Source: Streptomyces griseocarneus
Lineage (GTDB): Bacteria; Actinomycetota; Actinomycetes; Streptomycetales; Streptomycetaceae
Direction of reading: 5' to 3'
Length of the DNA stretch: 64,000 bases
Assembly: GCA_003674045.1 (NCBI GenBank)
Contig: PENC01000003.1
Span: 492,379 to 556,378 of the forward strand
Shown: positions 8,145-16,275 of the stretch, one piece after another
How the letters are laid out: each line of letters starts with the position of its first letter
How positions within the stretch are numbered: the stretch's first letter is position 1
Made by a program: the position numbers and the translations under genes
The notes under the pieces: generated by a model
Seen by the model: only the letters and a program-made list of their open reading frames with translations
What the model was told of the DNA's origin: nothing
Database searches by the model: none

Positions 8145-9395
8145 ATGAGCCGTTCCCTTCGCCTCTCGCTGGCAGACGAGTTCGTGGCCCGGCACACCTG
8201 TAGTCCTCTGATCTGGTGCGTGACCTTCCTGCTCCGTGGCAGTCCGCCCGCCGCGGACGATCTGCGGGGCCGGGTGGCGGCGAGGTGGGGCCGTCTCGAG
8301 CGGCTGCGCCGGGTGCTGACGCCGCCGCCCGGGACGGGTGGTGCCGGTCGGCATCGATGGACGGAACAGCCCTGCTTCGCGGCCGAGCAGCATGTTGTCC
8401 AGGACCCGGCCGGGCTCACGCTCGAGTCGTGGGCGTCCGCCCATCTGGTGCGTCCGCTGCCGCCGGAACGGCCTCTGTGGGAGCTGCGGCTGATGCCGTG
8501 TCCTGCGGAGGGCGGGTACGGGCTGCTGCTGCGGATGCATCACGCCATGGCCGACGGCCAGTCGGCGATGACGTTGATGCGCCTCCTCCTGGACGGCCCG
8601 GGGAACGCGGTCCCCAGGCCCCGTCGGCACCCCGGTCGCAGCGATCCGCGCCGTGTCGTCGAGAGCTTCATGGAGCCGGGGCTCGCGGTACCACTGCCTC
8701 GGGGGCACGGACCCGCACACGACGTGGCCTGGCAGCCGGTCGACGCCGGTACCTTCCGCGCGGCGCGCCGGGCCCTGCCCCACGCCACCGCGACCACCAC
8801 CGAGACGCTGATGGCAGCGGCAGCCGGAGCGCTGCGTTCGTGCTTCGGGGATCCGGCCGGATGGTCCCCGGGACGCGTCCGGGGCCGTGGCCGTGTCTTC
8901 ACCTGGATTCCGGTGAGCACTCGCACCGCTGCCACTGCGGAGGAACTGGGCAACCACGCCAGTACGCTCCGCCTGCCGCTGCCCGTCCACCTCGATGCGC
9001 CGGTCGCCCGTCTGGCGGCGTGCCACGGTCTGGTGGATGCCTTCGGCCGCCGTGCCCTGGATCTGCCCTGGCAGTTGGGGCGTGTGGTGTCGATTCTGGG
9101 GCCACGCGCGATGGACGCCGTGCTCGCCCGCGCCATGCGGCCCTCGCACGCGGCCGTCGGCTGTACGAGTCTGCCGTGGGGTCACTCCCGGTGGTATCTC
9201 GACGGGGATGCCGTGGTCCAGGTCGTGACGTGGCCCGTCGTGCCGCCCGTCGGCTGCTGCAGCTTCGTCCTCAGCCATTACGCCGATACGTCCGTCGTCG
9301 CCGTGACCACCCACCGCCTGCCCGGCGACGCCGGCCGCCTCGCGAAGGGCTTCGTCCAGGAAGTCGCCCGCCTCGCGGAGAGCGGCGTGGCCTGA
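8145..9395 (+). CDS. WS/DGAT-family acyltransferase
   Basis: 416 residues. The active-site HHxxxDG motif is present (H132, H133, D137, G138 in MHHAMADGQ), preceded by RPLWELRL, both typical of bacterial wax ester synthase/diacylglycerol acyltransferases. These use acyl-CoA to esterify an alcohol, often making storage lipid. The C-terminal part (CTSLPWG, then FVLSHYADT) fits the WES_acyltransf C domain. ATG 8145 gives the normal N-terminus MSRSLRLSLADEF. It overlaps the next gene by one base (TGATG). Next to a sterol cassette, a sterol or other isoprenoid alcohol is a candidate acceptor, but this is inference. A degenerate copy of its first codons lies at 52786-52845. Confidence 0.85.
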   Translation: MSRSLRLSLADEFVARHTCSPLIWCVTFLLRGSPPAADDLRGRVAARWGRLERLRRVLTPPPGTGGAGRHRWTEQPCFAAEQHVVQDPAGLTLESWASAHLVRPLPPERPLWELRLMPCPAEGGYGLLLRMHHAMADGQSAMTLMRLLLDGPGNAVPRPRRHPGRSDPRRVVESFMEPGLAVPLPRGHGPAHDVAWQPVDAGTFRAARRALPHATATTTETLMAAAAGALRSCFGDPAGWSPGRVRGRGRVFTWIPVSTRTAATAEELGNHASTLRLPLPVHLDAPVARLAACHGLVDAFGRRALDLPWQLGRVVSILGPRAMDAVLARAMRPSHAAVGCTSLPWGHSRWYLDGDAVVQVVTWPVVPPVGCCSFVLSHYADTSVVAVTTHRLPGDAGRLAKGFVQEVARLAESGVA

Positions 9396-10501
9396 TGCGG
9401 GCGGGGGAGCCCCGGCCCGGCGGGCCGCCGCGTGTGCTGGTGGTGTCGGGCAGCATGGGAGCCGGGCACGACGGTGCCGCGCGGGAACTCGTGCGTCAGC
9501 TGCGGGAACGCGGGGTGGAGGCCGTCCGGCGCGATTTCCTCCAGGCACTGCCCCGCCTGTACCGGCGGCCGCTGCGCGGGGTGCACGTGCTCACGGCCCG
9601 GTACACGCCCCGGGTGTTCGACTGGATGGCCCGCAGCGAGGAACACGACTCGGCCGTCCGTGCTGTGACGCAACGGATGTGCCGCACGGCGCGGCGCACG
9701 GTGGCACGGTGGGCGGCCGGGGGGTGCGACGTGGCGGTCTCGACCTTCCCTCTGGCCACGCAGACCCTGGGCATGCTCCGGCAGGGCGGTGACCTGTGTG
9801 TGCCCGCGGTGTGCTGCTTGACCGATCCCGCGCCGAACCGGCTGTGGGTGCACCCGGGCATCGACCGCTACCTGACCGTCACGCGGGCGACGGCGGTGGA
9901 GGCGGTGCGGCGGTACGGGATCGCCATGGCGGTCGGCGGGCCGCTGGTGGCTCCCGCGTTCGGGCGACCGGTGGACGAGGCCGTGCGTCACGCGGTGCGT
10001 GCGGAGCTGGCGGTGCCGCCGGACGTGCGCATGGTGCTGCTCATGGCCGGGGCGCTGGGCAGCGGGGACGTGCTGGCCGGTGCCGCGGCGGTGCGCGAGG
10101 TGCCGGGCACTGTGGCGGTCGTCCTGTGCGGCCGCAACGACCGGCTCAGGCGCAGGGCGGCGGCCCTGCCCGGCGTGGTGGCGCTCGGCTGGCGCGAGGA
10201 CGTGCCGCAGCTGATGGCCGCGGCCGACGTCCTCGTCCACAACGCCGGGGGCCTGTCGCTGACCGAGGCGCTGGTCGCCGGGCTGCCGGCCGTCAGTTAC
10301 CAGGTGCTGGCCGGGCACGGCAGGCAGAACGCCGCGACGCTCGACCGTGCGGGGCTCGTTCCCTGGCCCCGCACCAGGGGGGAACTGGCCGCGGTGCTGC
10401 ACCGGCAGGCGTCCCTGGGCCGGACGTTCCTGCTGCCCGAGCCGGAGGCGCGGACCGCGGATGTCGTCGAGGCACTGGCTCGGCAGAGCCGTAGGGGGTG
10501 A
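9395..10501 (+). CDS. MGDG synthase-like GT28 glycosyltransferase
   Basis: 368 residues. The N-terminal nucleotide-fold motif VLVVSGSMGAGHDGAARE matches the MGDG synthase/MurG group (GT28), and the donor domain has HNAGGLSLTEALVAGLPAVSYQ. Such enzymes glycosylate diacylglycerol, polyprenyl lipids or other hydrophobic alcohols at the inner membrane surface. It is coupled to the WS/DGAT gene by a one-base overlap and converges on the oxidosqualene cyclase operon with 35 bp between stops. Acceptor unknown; a lipid or sterol-type alcohol is plausible. Confidence 0.8.
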   Translation: MRAGEPRPGGPPRVLVVSGSMGAGHDGAARELVRQLRERGVEAVRRDFLQALPRLYRRPLRGVHVLTARYTPRVFDWMARSEEHDSAVRAVTQRMCRTARRTVARWAAGGCDVAVSTFPLATQTLGMLRQGGDLCVPAVCCLTDPAPNRLWVHPGIDRYLTVTRATAVEAVRRYGIAMAVGGPLVAPAFGRPVDEAVRHAVRAELAVPPDVRMVLLMAGALGSGDVLAGAAAVREVPGTVAVVLCGRNDRLRRRAAALPGVVALGWREDVPQLMAAADVLVHNAGGLSLTEALVAGLPAVSYQVLAGHGRQNAATLDRAGLVPWPRTRGELAAVLHRQASLGRTFLLPEPEARTADVVEALARQSRRG

Positions 10502-10536
10502 CGGAGCCGTAGGGATGAAGGAGCCGCGCCGCGTTG

Positions 10537-12561
10537 TCAGCCGGCCCGCCCGAGGGCGCTGCGGTAGGCGCCGAGGGCCCACGTGGGGAAGTAGTCGGCG
10601 TAACGGCGGTAGTCGAGCATGGCCGTGCCGAAGAAGACACCGGTCACCGCCTTCTGCTCCCAGGAACCGTCCGCCGCCTGGTGCTCGCACAGCCACCGGA
10701 CGCCGCGGCGCACGCTCGCCGCCCCCGGGCCGGTGATCTGCAGCAGCGCGAGCAGCGCCCAGGCGGTCGCCACCGGCTGGCTCTCGGGGTGTTCGACGTA
10801 GCGGTCCTCGGCGCAGCCACGGTGGTGTTCGCCCCAGCCGCCGTCGGCCCGCTGTACCGACCGCAGCCAGTCCGCGGCGCGGGCCAGGCGGGGATGGCCG
10901 GACGGCGCCCCGGCGGCCCGCAGGCCGCGGACGGCGAAGAGCGTGCCGTAGAGGCGGTTGACTCCCCAGGCGGCGCGCCACGATCCGTCCGGGTCCTGTG
11001 CGCGGAGCAGGAAGCGCGCTCCCCGCCGGACGGCGCGCGCCACTGCCTCCCGGTGCGCCTGCCCGTCCAGGCGCCCGAGTTCCGCGAGGGCGACCAGGGC
11101 GGAACCGGTGCACTCGGTGTACGAGTCCTCGACCATGCAGCGGGAGAACATCTCGGACGGGTTCGCCGCCTCCAGCAGGCGGCTGCCCCGGCGCGGTTCG
11201 TACGATCCGAAGCCGCCGTCCCGGTTCTGCCGGTGGAGCAGGAACGCCGTCGCCTGCCGCAGCCGCCGATCATCGGGTACGGGTGTGTCCGGCAGGGCGG
11301 CTCCGGTGTGCAGGAGGGCGCTGACGGCCTCGGCGGTGCAGTCGCTGACCGGCCAGCGGTGGCCGTTGTCGGAGAAGCACCAGCCGCCCGCGGCGGGGGC
11401 GCGGGCGGTCACCTCGGGGTGCGGTACGTCCTCGGTGACCTGGGCGTCGCGCAGATACGCGCAGGCGCGGAGAAGAGCGGTGTCCGAGGCGGGGTCCGCG
11501 GGCCCGGCGGGCCGGTGGGCCAGCAGGGCCTCGACGGCGAACGCGGTGTCCCAGGTCTGCGACCGGGCCCCCGCGTAGCGGATGCCGCGCTCCGCGTCCG
11601 CCCAGCGCCAGTGGTCGAGGGCCGCCAGGGCACGGTCCACTGCCGCGGGGCGGGCCCCGGAGGCGTACAGCACCAGGACGTTGAGCAGCGAGCTGACCGG
11701 GGAGATCCCCAGGTTCTGCGTGACGTCCTGTTCGTGGGACACGCGCTCCAGGCAGCGGGCCAGCGCGCGGGCCCGCGTCCGGCGCGGGGGCCGGCGCTCG
11801 TACAGCGCCAGGGCGTCGAAAGCGGCCCGCAATCCGCGGCCCGGCAGGACCACGGCATCGGTGCCGAGCAGGCGGCGCTGGGCACGGAACGGCCCTTGCT
11901 CACCGGGCTGTTGCTCGCCGAGCAGCAGATCGTCCCGCAGTTCCTTGGTGAGCGGGTCGCCGAGGTCGCCGGAGAAACGGGTGCCGTAGAGGTAGGCCAT
12001 GGCCTGATAGATGGTGCGGGTGTGGCAGTAGAGCCGGTCGGGGTGGACCGGCAGCCGGCGCGGCAGCAGGAACAGCTCCGGCGGCAGCGGGTTGACGGCC
12101 CGGTGGTCGTGCAGTCCGGCGAAGGCCAGCCAGAGCTTGCCCCAGGTGGGCACGGCCCGCGCCCCTCCCGGCCGGGTGCGGAGCCAGGCCGCCGAACGGG
12201 CGCACAACGGGGCGTCCCTGCTGTTGCCGAGCAGCCGGAGCGCGATGTGGGCGAGGGTGGTGCAGTACGGGGAGGGGCCGGCCTCCGGGTGCAGGCCCCA
12301 GCCGCCCTCCGGGGTGACCGTGACGCGGTAGTGACGGGTCATCTCCGCGCGGGCCGGCTCCGGCAGGTCCCGCCCGACGAGGCGGCGGACGATGACGTAC
12401 TGGGAGAGGATCGTGGTGTTCCACACCATCTCGCCCTCCCAGCAGCCCGAGGGCTCCTGGAGGGAGAGCAGGTGGTCAAGGGCTGCGCGGTGCGCCTGGT
12501 CCGGGGGCGGGGCGGGGCGGCTGCTCCTCGGGGCGTCGCCGGGCGTGTGCGTCGCGGACAA
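10537..12561 (-). CDS. 2,3-Oxidosqualene cyclase (sterol-type)
   Basis: 674 residues, a full-length triterpene cyclase. The catalytic acid motif is DCTAE (407-411), as in oxidosqualene cyclases, not the DxDD of squalene-hopene cyclases. Other OSC hallmarks are MAYLYGTRF (188-196), SQTWDTAFAVEALLA (334-348), YTECTGSALVALA and GVFFGTAMLDYRRYADYFPTWALG (641-664, OSC-like). Several QW-type repeats are present. Val405, two residues before the catalytic Asp, matches lanosterol synthase where cycloartenol synthase has Ile. The start is TTG at 12561 with GGGAGGAG just upstream; this overlaps the Rieske gene by 86 bp. It should cyclise 2,3-oxidosqualene to a protosterol skeleton. Confidence 0.88.
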   Translation of the reverse strand: MSATHTPGDAPRSSRPAPPPDQAHRAALDHLLSLQEPSGCWEGEMVWNTTILSQYVIVRRLVGRDLPEPARAEMTRHYRVTVTPEGGWGLHPEAGPSPYCTTLAHIALRLLGNSRDAPLCARSAAWLRTRPGGARAVPTWGKLWLAFAGLHDHRAVNPLPPELFLLPRRLPVHPDRLYCHTRTIYQAMAYLYGTRFSGDLGDPLTKELRDDLLLGEQQPGEQGPFRAQRRLLGTDAVVLPGRGLRAAFDALALYERRPPRRTRARALARCLERVSHEQDVTQNLGISPVSSLLNVLVLYASGARPAAVDRALAALDHWRWADAERGIRYAGARSQTWDTAFAVEALLAHRPAGPADPASDTALLRACAYLRDAQVTEDVPHPEVTARAPAAGGWCFSDNGHRWPVSDCTAEAVSALLHTGAALPDTPVPDDRRLRQATAFLLHRQNRDGGFGSYEPRRGSRLLEAANPSEMFSRCMVEDSYTECTGSALVALAELGRLDGQAHREAVARAVRRGARFLLRAQDPDGSWRAAWGVNRLYGTLFAVRGLRAAGAPSGHPRLARAADWLRSVQRADGGWGEHHRGCAEDRYVEHPESQPVATAWALLALLQITGPGAASVRRGVRWLCEHQAADGSWEQKAVTGVFFGTAMLDYRRYADYFPTWALGAYRSALGRAG

Positions 12562-13621
12562 GACACTCCTCCCATTTGCGGATGGTGAGGTCCTGGCAGA
12601 GCCGGACAGCCGGGTTGAGCTCCACGGCCGGTGCGGCGAAGTGCCGCTCGTATCCCCGCTGTTCCTCCTCCACCGCCGCGCCGTCCTGGGACAGGGTCGG
12701 GCGGGCGGTGAGCCCGCTGACCGCCTTCATCAGGGGCGCGGTCAGCCGGTACGGCATGGCCACGCCGGTGCCGGGGAGCTGGATTCCGTCGGCCTTGAAG
12801 TAGAAGAGGAAGAAGACCCGCGTCGTCGTGCGGTCCATGGGGAGGAGGAAGAGCCAGTGCTTGATGTAGCCGCCGGTGTCGGAGCACTGGTGCGGGTAGT
12901 GGTAGGTGATGTCGATGGAAGTGGTGTCGGCGCGCCTGCGGTTGACGAAGTGCCGGACGAAGCGGCCGCCGCCGATGAAGGCGGCATAGGAGATCTCGAC
13001 GCCCTCCCCGTCCTCCGTCGGGACATGACGGGTCAGCTTCGCGTCCCAGAAGGGCCGGTACCTGCGGTGCAGGTACGCATGGGTGAAGTCGCTGGTGTTG
13101 TCGATGATCAGCGAGTGATGGGCCCGCCAGACGTAGGAGATGTCCATGCGCGGCCACGGCCGGGGCCCGTCCAGCTCGGGGATGGCGGGGACGGGCCGCT
13201 CGGCTGCGCGAGCGGGGTCGCCGGGGAAGATCCAGATCAGGCCGTGACGGGTCGTCACGGGGAAGTCCCGTACCCTCACCTCGGGTTCGGCGCGGCCGAA
13301 GAGGTCGTGGGCGTAGTGCACCACGCGGCCGTCCCCGCGATAGGTCCAGCCGTGGTACTCACAGGTGAGGTGGCAGCCGTCCACCACCCCTGAGGACAGC
13401 CGGAGCTGGCGGTGCGCGCAGCGGTCCTCCAGCGCGTGCAGCGAACCGTCCCGGCCGCGCCACACCACGATCGGGCGGTCCCAGAACGAGGTGGCGAGGG
13501 TGTTCCCGGGGCGCAGTGCCCGCTCGTACTCCACGGGGTACCAGTGGTCGGGGTCCATTCCCGACGCCAGGACCTTCTGGCGCCGTCCCCTCGCCTGCGC
13601 GAACCCGGGCGGGCCGGTCAT
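12476..13621 (-). CDS. Rieske non-heme iron oxygenase, SdmA-like
   Basis: 381 residues. The N-terminal Rieske [2Fe-2S] ligands are C68, H70, C87 and H90 (CAHRQLRL...CEYHGW). The mononuclear iron site follows with D178, H181 and H185 (DFTHAYLH). The family oxidises sterols and other hydrophobic substrates. Its place between an oxidosqualene cyclase and an NAD(P)-dependent dehydrogenase matches bacterial C-4 sterol demethylation, where SdmA (Rieske) oxidises the C-4 methyl group and SdmB removes the carboxyl carbon. The ATG overlaps the upstream gene stop (ATGA). No ferredoxin reductase is encoded nearby, so electrons must come from elsewhere. A cholesterol-7-desaturase-like role is an alternative. 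Confidence 0.85.
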   Translation of the reverse strand: MTGPPGFAQARGRRQKVLASGMDPDHWYPVEYERALRPGNTLATSFWDRPIVVWRGRDGSLHALEDRCAHRQLRLSSGVVDGCHLTCEYHGWTYRGDGRVVHYAHDLFGRAEPEVRVRDFPVTTRHGLIWIFPGDPARAAERPVPAIPELDGPRPWPRMDISYVWRAHHSLIIDNTSDFTHAYLHRRYRPFWDAKLTRHVPTEDGEGVEISYAAFIGGGRFVRHFVNRRRADTTSIDITYHYPHQCSDTGGYIKHWLFLLPMDRTTTRVFFLFYFKADGIQLPGTGVAMPYRLTAPLMKAVSGLTARPTLSQDGAAVEEEQRGYERHFAAPAVELNPAVRLCQDLTIRKWEECLVRDAHARRRPEEQPPRPAPGPGAPRSP

Positions 13622-14667
13622 GACCGCACCGCCGGGCGCCGCGTCGACCGGCCGGCGCGGCTTCGCAGCGCGCCCGTCGTCCGGCGGCCGTCGATCTGTC
13701 CACGGCGTACGAAGCAGGCGAACGCCTCCTCCACGGCCTGCCGCACACTCGTCGGCCGGTACCCCAGTTCCGTGATGGCCCGCGAGCAGTCCGCGCGCCG
13801 CCGGGAACGAAGGAAACCCACCGCCGCCGGAGTCAGCCGCATCTCATGACGCGGGGCCAGCACGGACACCACGGGCGCGGTCGCCCGGGCGAGGCCCGCC
13901 ATCACCGGCGACGGCACCCGCAGCAGACGACGGTGTCCGCAGACCTCGCCGTAGAAGCCGAGCATCTCCTCCACCGTGTGGTAGTGGGTGGACAGCAGGT
14001 ACTTGCGGCCCGCGACTCCGCGGCGCATCGCCAGCAGATGCCCGGAGACGACGTCCTTGACGGAGACGAACTCGAACCCGCCCGGGACGTAGGCCATCAG
14101 CCGTCCGTGGGCGAAGTCCAGCAGCAGCCGTCCCATGCGCGACGGCCGGTAGTCATGGGGGCCGATGATCGCCGTGGACGTCGCGATGACGACATCGAGC
14201 CCCTGTGCCGCGGCCTTCGCGCACTCGTGCTCCGCCAACATCTTGCTGACCGTGTACGGCGTGTGTTCCCCGAAGGGATAGAAGAGGTCCTCCTCGGTGC
14301 ACGCGACACCGCGCCGCCAGCCGGTCGCGCTCAACGACCCGGTCACCACGACCCGCCGGACGCCCGCCTGCCGGGCGGCGGCCAGGACATGGTGCGTTCC
14401 CACCACGTTGACGTCATGGATCTCGCGCTTGCCGCCGCTGCTCGTGGAGACCTGGGCGGCACAGTGATACACCTCCTCGCAGCCGGCGACGGCACGGCGC
14501 ACCGCCTCCCGGTCCCGCAGGTCACCCGGAACCCGGTGCACCGCGAGGCCGTCGAGCGCGGGGCCGGCCGCCTCCCTGAGCAGCACGCGTACGTCCTGCC
14601 TCTCGGCCAGGAGCTCACGGACCAGGTTGGCACCGAGGTGTCCGGTCGCGCCCGTGACAAGGATCAT
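13618..14667 (-). CDS. NAD(P)-dependent 3-beta-HSD/SdmB-like dehydrogenase
   Basis: About 349 residues of the extended SDR fold. It has the Rossmann motif GATGHLG (6-12), the catalytic YxxxK at Y138 and K142 (PYTVSKMLAE), and TSTAIIGPHDY, as in 3-beta-hydroxysteroid dehydrogenase/sterol decarboxylase enzymes. Starts at 14667 (ATG), 14679 (ATG) and 14694 (TTG) are possible; I prefer 14667 because the first strand MILVTG begins there. It is first in the operon with the Rieske oxygenase and cyclase. The expected role is oxidative decarboxylation at C-4 of a sterol intermediate. Confidence 0.85.
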   Translation of the reverse strand: MILVTGATGHLGANLVRELLAERQDVRVLLREAAGPALDGLAVHRVPGDLRDREAVRRAVAGCEEVYHCAAQVSTSSGGKREIHDVNVVGTHHVLAAARQAGVRRVVVTGSLSATGWRRGVACTEEDLFYPFGEHTPYTVSKMLAEHECAKAAAQGLDVVIATSTAIIGPHDYRPSRMGRLLLDFAHGRLMAYVPGGFEFVSVKDVVSGHLLAMRRGVAGRKYLLSTHYHTVEEMLGFYGEVCGHRRLLRVPSPVMAGLARATAPVVSVLAPRHEMRLTPAAVGFLRSRRRADCSRAITELGYRPTSVRQAVEEAFACFVRRGQIDGRRTTGALRSRAGRSTRRPAVRS

Positions 14668-14787
14668 CCCCGCCCCCATCCACACACTCTTCAAGTTTCA
14701 TGAATATGCGATGACATCGCGATATTACAGTTTAGCGACACCTGAACATGAGTAGAAGTGGGCCAAGAAGACGCCTAGGGGGATTTC
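14668..14787. promoter_or_regulatory. Divergent promoter of the sterol cassette with operator-like palindrome
   Basis: This roughly 120-bp spacer separates the cyclase operon from the epoxidase gene and is clearly AT-richer than its surroundings. It holds an inverted repeat at 14704-14725: GCGATG-A-CATCGC flanked by ATAT and GATAT. A single palindrome between two divergent genes of one pathway is a good candidate for a shared operator. No regulator gene lies in the cassette. Confidence 0.5.
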
Positions 14788-16104
14788 GTGCGGACCGTGG
14801 ACGTACTGGTCGCGGGCGCGGGACCGGCGGGCCTCATGGCCGCGCTCGCCTTCGCCCGACGCGGTGCCACGGTCCTCGTCGTGGACCCCGGCCCGGCCCC
14901 CGCCCGGCGACTGGCGGGGGAGTGGCTCCATCCGGGCGGGGTGAGCGCGTTGCGCCGGATGGAAATCACCATGGATTCCGGTGACTTCACCGTCAATCAC
15001 GGATTCCGGCTGCACACCGGCGACGGGCACCCTCCGCTGCACTGCCCCTACCCCGACGGCACCGCCGTGAGCATGTACCACCACGTCCTCACCGCACTGC
15101 TGACGAGCAGGGCCCGCGCCACCCCCGGCGTCACCCTTCGCCGGAACGAACGGGTCACCGCCGTCACCACGACCGGGCGGGCCGGCACCACCCGGGAGGA
15201 ATTGCGTGCCGGGCTCGTCGTCGGCGCGGACGGCCGCGCCTCCACGGTGCGCCGACTCCTGCGCCCCGGCGGAGAACAGTCCTCCGCGCAACTGTCCTGG
15301 ACCGCCGGACTCCTGCTCCGCGGCGCCCGTCTCCCGTGCGAGGGGTACGGTCACGTCTTCCTCGGCGGGCCGGGCCCGGTCCTGGCCTACCGGGTGTCCC
15401 CGGACACCGTCCGCCTCGCTCTCGACGTCCCCCTGCCCTGCCCCGGCCCCTCGGACATCCGCGGATATCTGTGGCACGGCTACGCCACCGCACTCCCCGA
15501 CGCGCTGCGCCGGGCATTCCGCGCAGCGCTCACCGGCGGCAAGGTCCAGTGGGCAGCCGCCCGGTTCCGCAAGCGTTCCTTCTACGGCCGGGGACGCTGC
15601 GCGCTGGTCGGCGACGCCGTGGGACTCGGACACCCCCTGGCCGCGCAGGGCATGACCTTCGCGCTCCTCGACGCCGAGTGCCTCGCCCGCCGGAGCGCGG
15701 ACATCGCCGCCTACGCCACCGAACGGACCGCGCGCTCCTGGTCGGCCGAACGCCTCGGCGCCGCGCTCCACCGCACGCTGACCGGGACCGACCCCACCTC
15801 CCTCCTGCTGCGCCGGGCAGCCTTCGGCCTCTGGCGGGACGACATGCGTCAACGCCGCCTCGCCCTCGGGCTGCTGGGCATGCGGGACGACCGCCGCAGC
15901 ACGTTGTGCCACGTCCTCGCGCACGTGACGACCCGCGCGCTGGCCGAACTCGGCCGCGGCGACCCCGCACTTTCCGGCGCCACTGCCCCTTCGGGCGGAC
16001 TGGCCGGACTGGCCGACTGGCTGCTCTGGCTGATCGGCCCCACCGTCGGTACTCCCTGCCCGCCCCGCAGGAAACTGCCGACATTCGCCGTCATGGGGCC
16101 CTGA
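14788..16104 (+). CDS. FAD-dependent monooxygenase, squalene epoxidase-like
   Basis: 438 residues. The FAD-binding GAGPAG is at 10-15, the epoxidase-type motif GEWLHPGG at 44-51, the DG motif GADGRAS at 146-152, and GDAVGLGHPLAAQGM at 275-289, closely resembling the GDA...HPLTGGGM segment of squalene monooxygenase. The start is GTG 14788 with TAGGGGGA upstream. It should convert squalene to (3S)-2,3-oxidosqualene for the divergently encoded cyclase. Electron partners are not encoded nearby. A general aromatic or polyene hydroxylase is the alternative, but the motifs and context favour squalene. Confidence 0.8.
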   Translation: MRTVDVLVAGAGPAGLMAALAFARRGATVLVVDPGPAPARRLAGEWLHPGGVSALRRMEITMDSGDFTVNHGFRLHTGDGHPPLHCPYPDGTAVSMYHHVLTALLTSRARATPGVTLRRNERVTAVTTTGRAGTTREELRAGLVVGADGRASTVRRLLRPGGEQSSAQLSWTAGLLLRGARLPCEGYGHVFLGGPGPVLAYRVSPDTVRLALDVPLPCPGPSDIRGYLWHGYATALPDALRRAFRAALTGGKVQWAAARFRKRSFYGRGRCALVGDAVGLGHPLAAQGMTFALLDAECLARRSADIAAYATERTARSWSAERLGAALHRTLTGTDPTSLLLRRAAFGLWRDDMRQRRLALGLLGMRDDRRSTLCHVLAHVTTRALAELGRGDPALSGATAPSGGLAGLADWLLWLIGPTVGTPCPPRRKLPTFAVMGP

Positions 16105-16275
16105 CGCAAGGGCGTCGGCCACGTGGTTCCGGCGTGCCGGGCCAGCGGTGACAGAGCGGCGGCATCCCGGCGGAGCGGACGGCGCCATCGTCATGAGCCG
16201 GCCTGGTGAACGCGATGGGTCGCCAACTCATCGGTCATGAATGGCTGTTGTCGTGTCGGCCAGGGGAGCGATTCG

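Noticed and set aside
10537..12561. Squalene-hopene cyclase (hopanoid pathway).
   Set aside because: The catalytic motif is DCTAE, not DxDD, and several blocks (SQTWDTAFAV, FPTWALG) are oxidosqualene-cyclase-like.
10534..12588. A long open frame on the plus strand opposite the oxidosqualene cyclase.
   Set aside because: It is a GC-bias shadow of the minus-strand gene; its protein has no family pattern while the minus frame shows full cyclase motifs.
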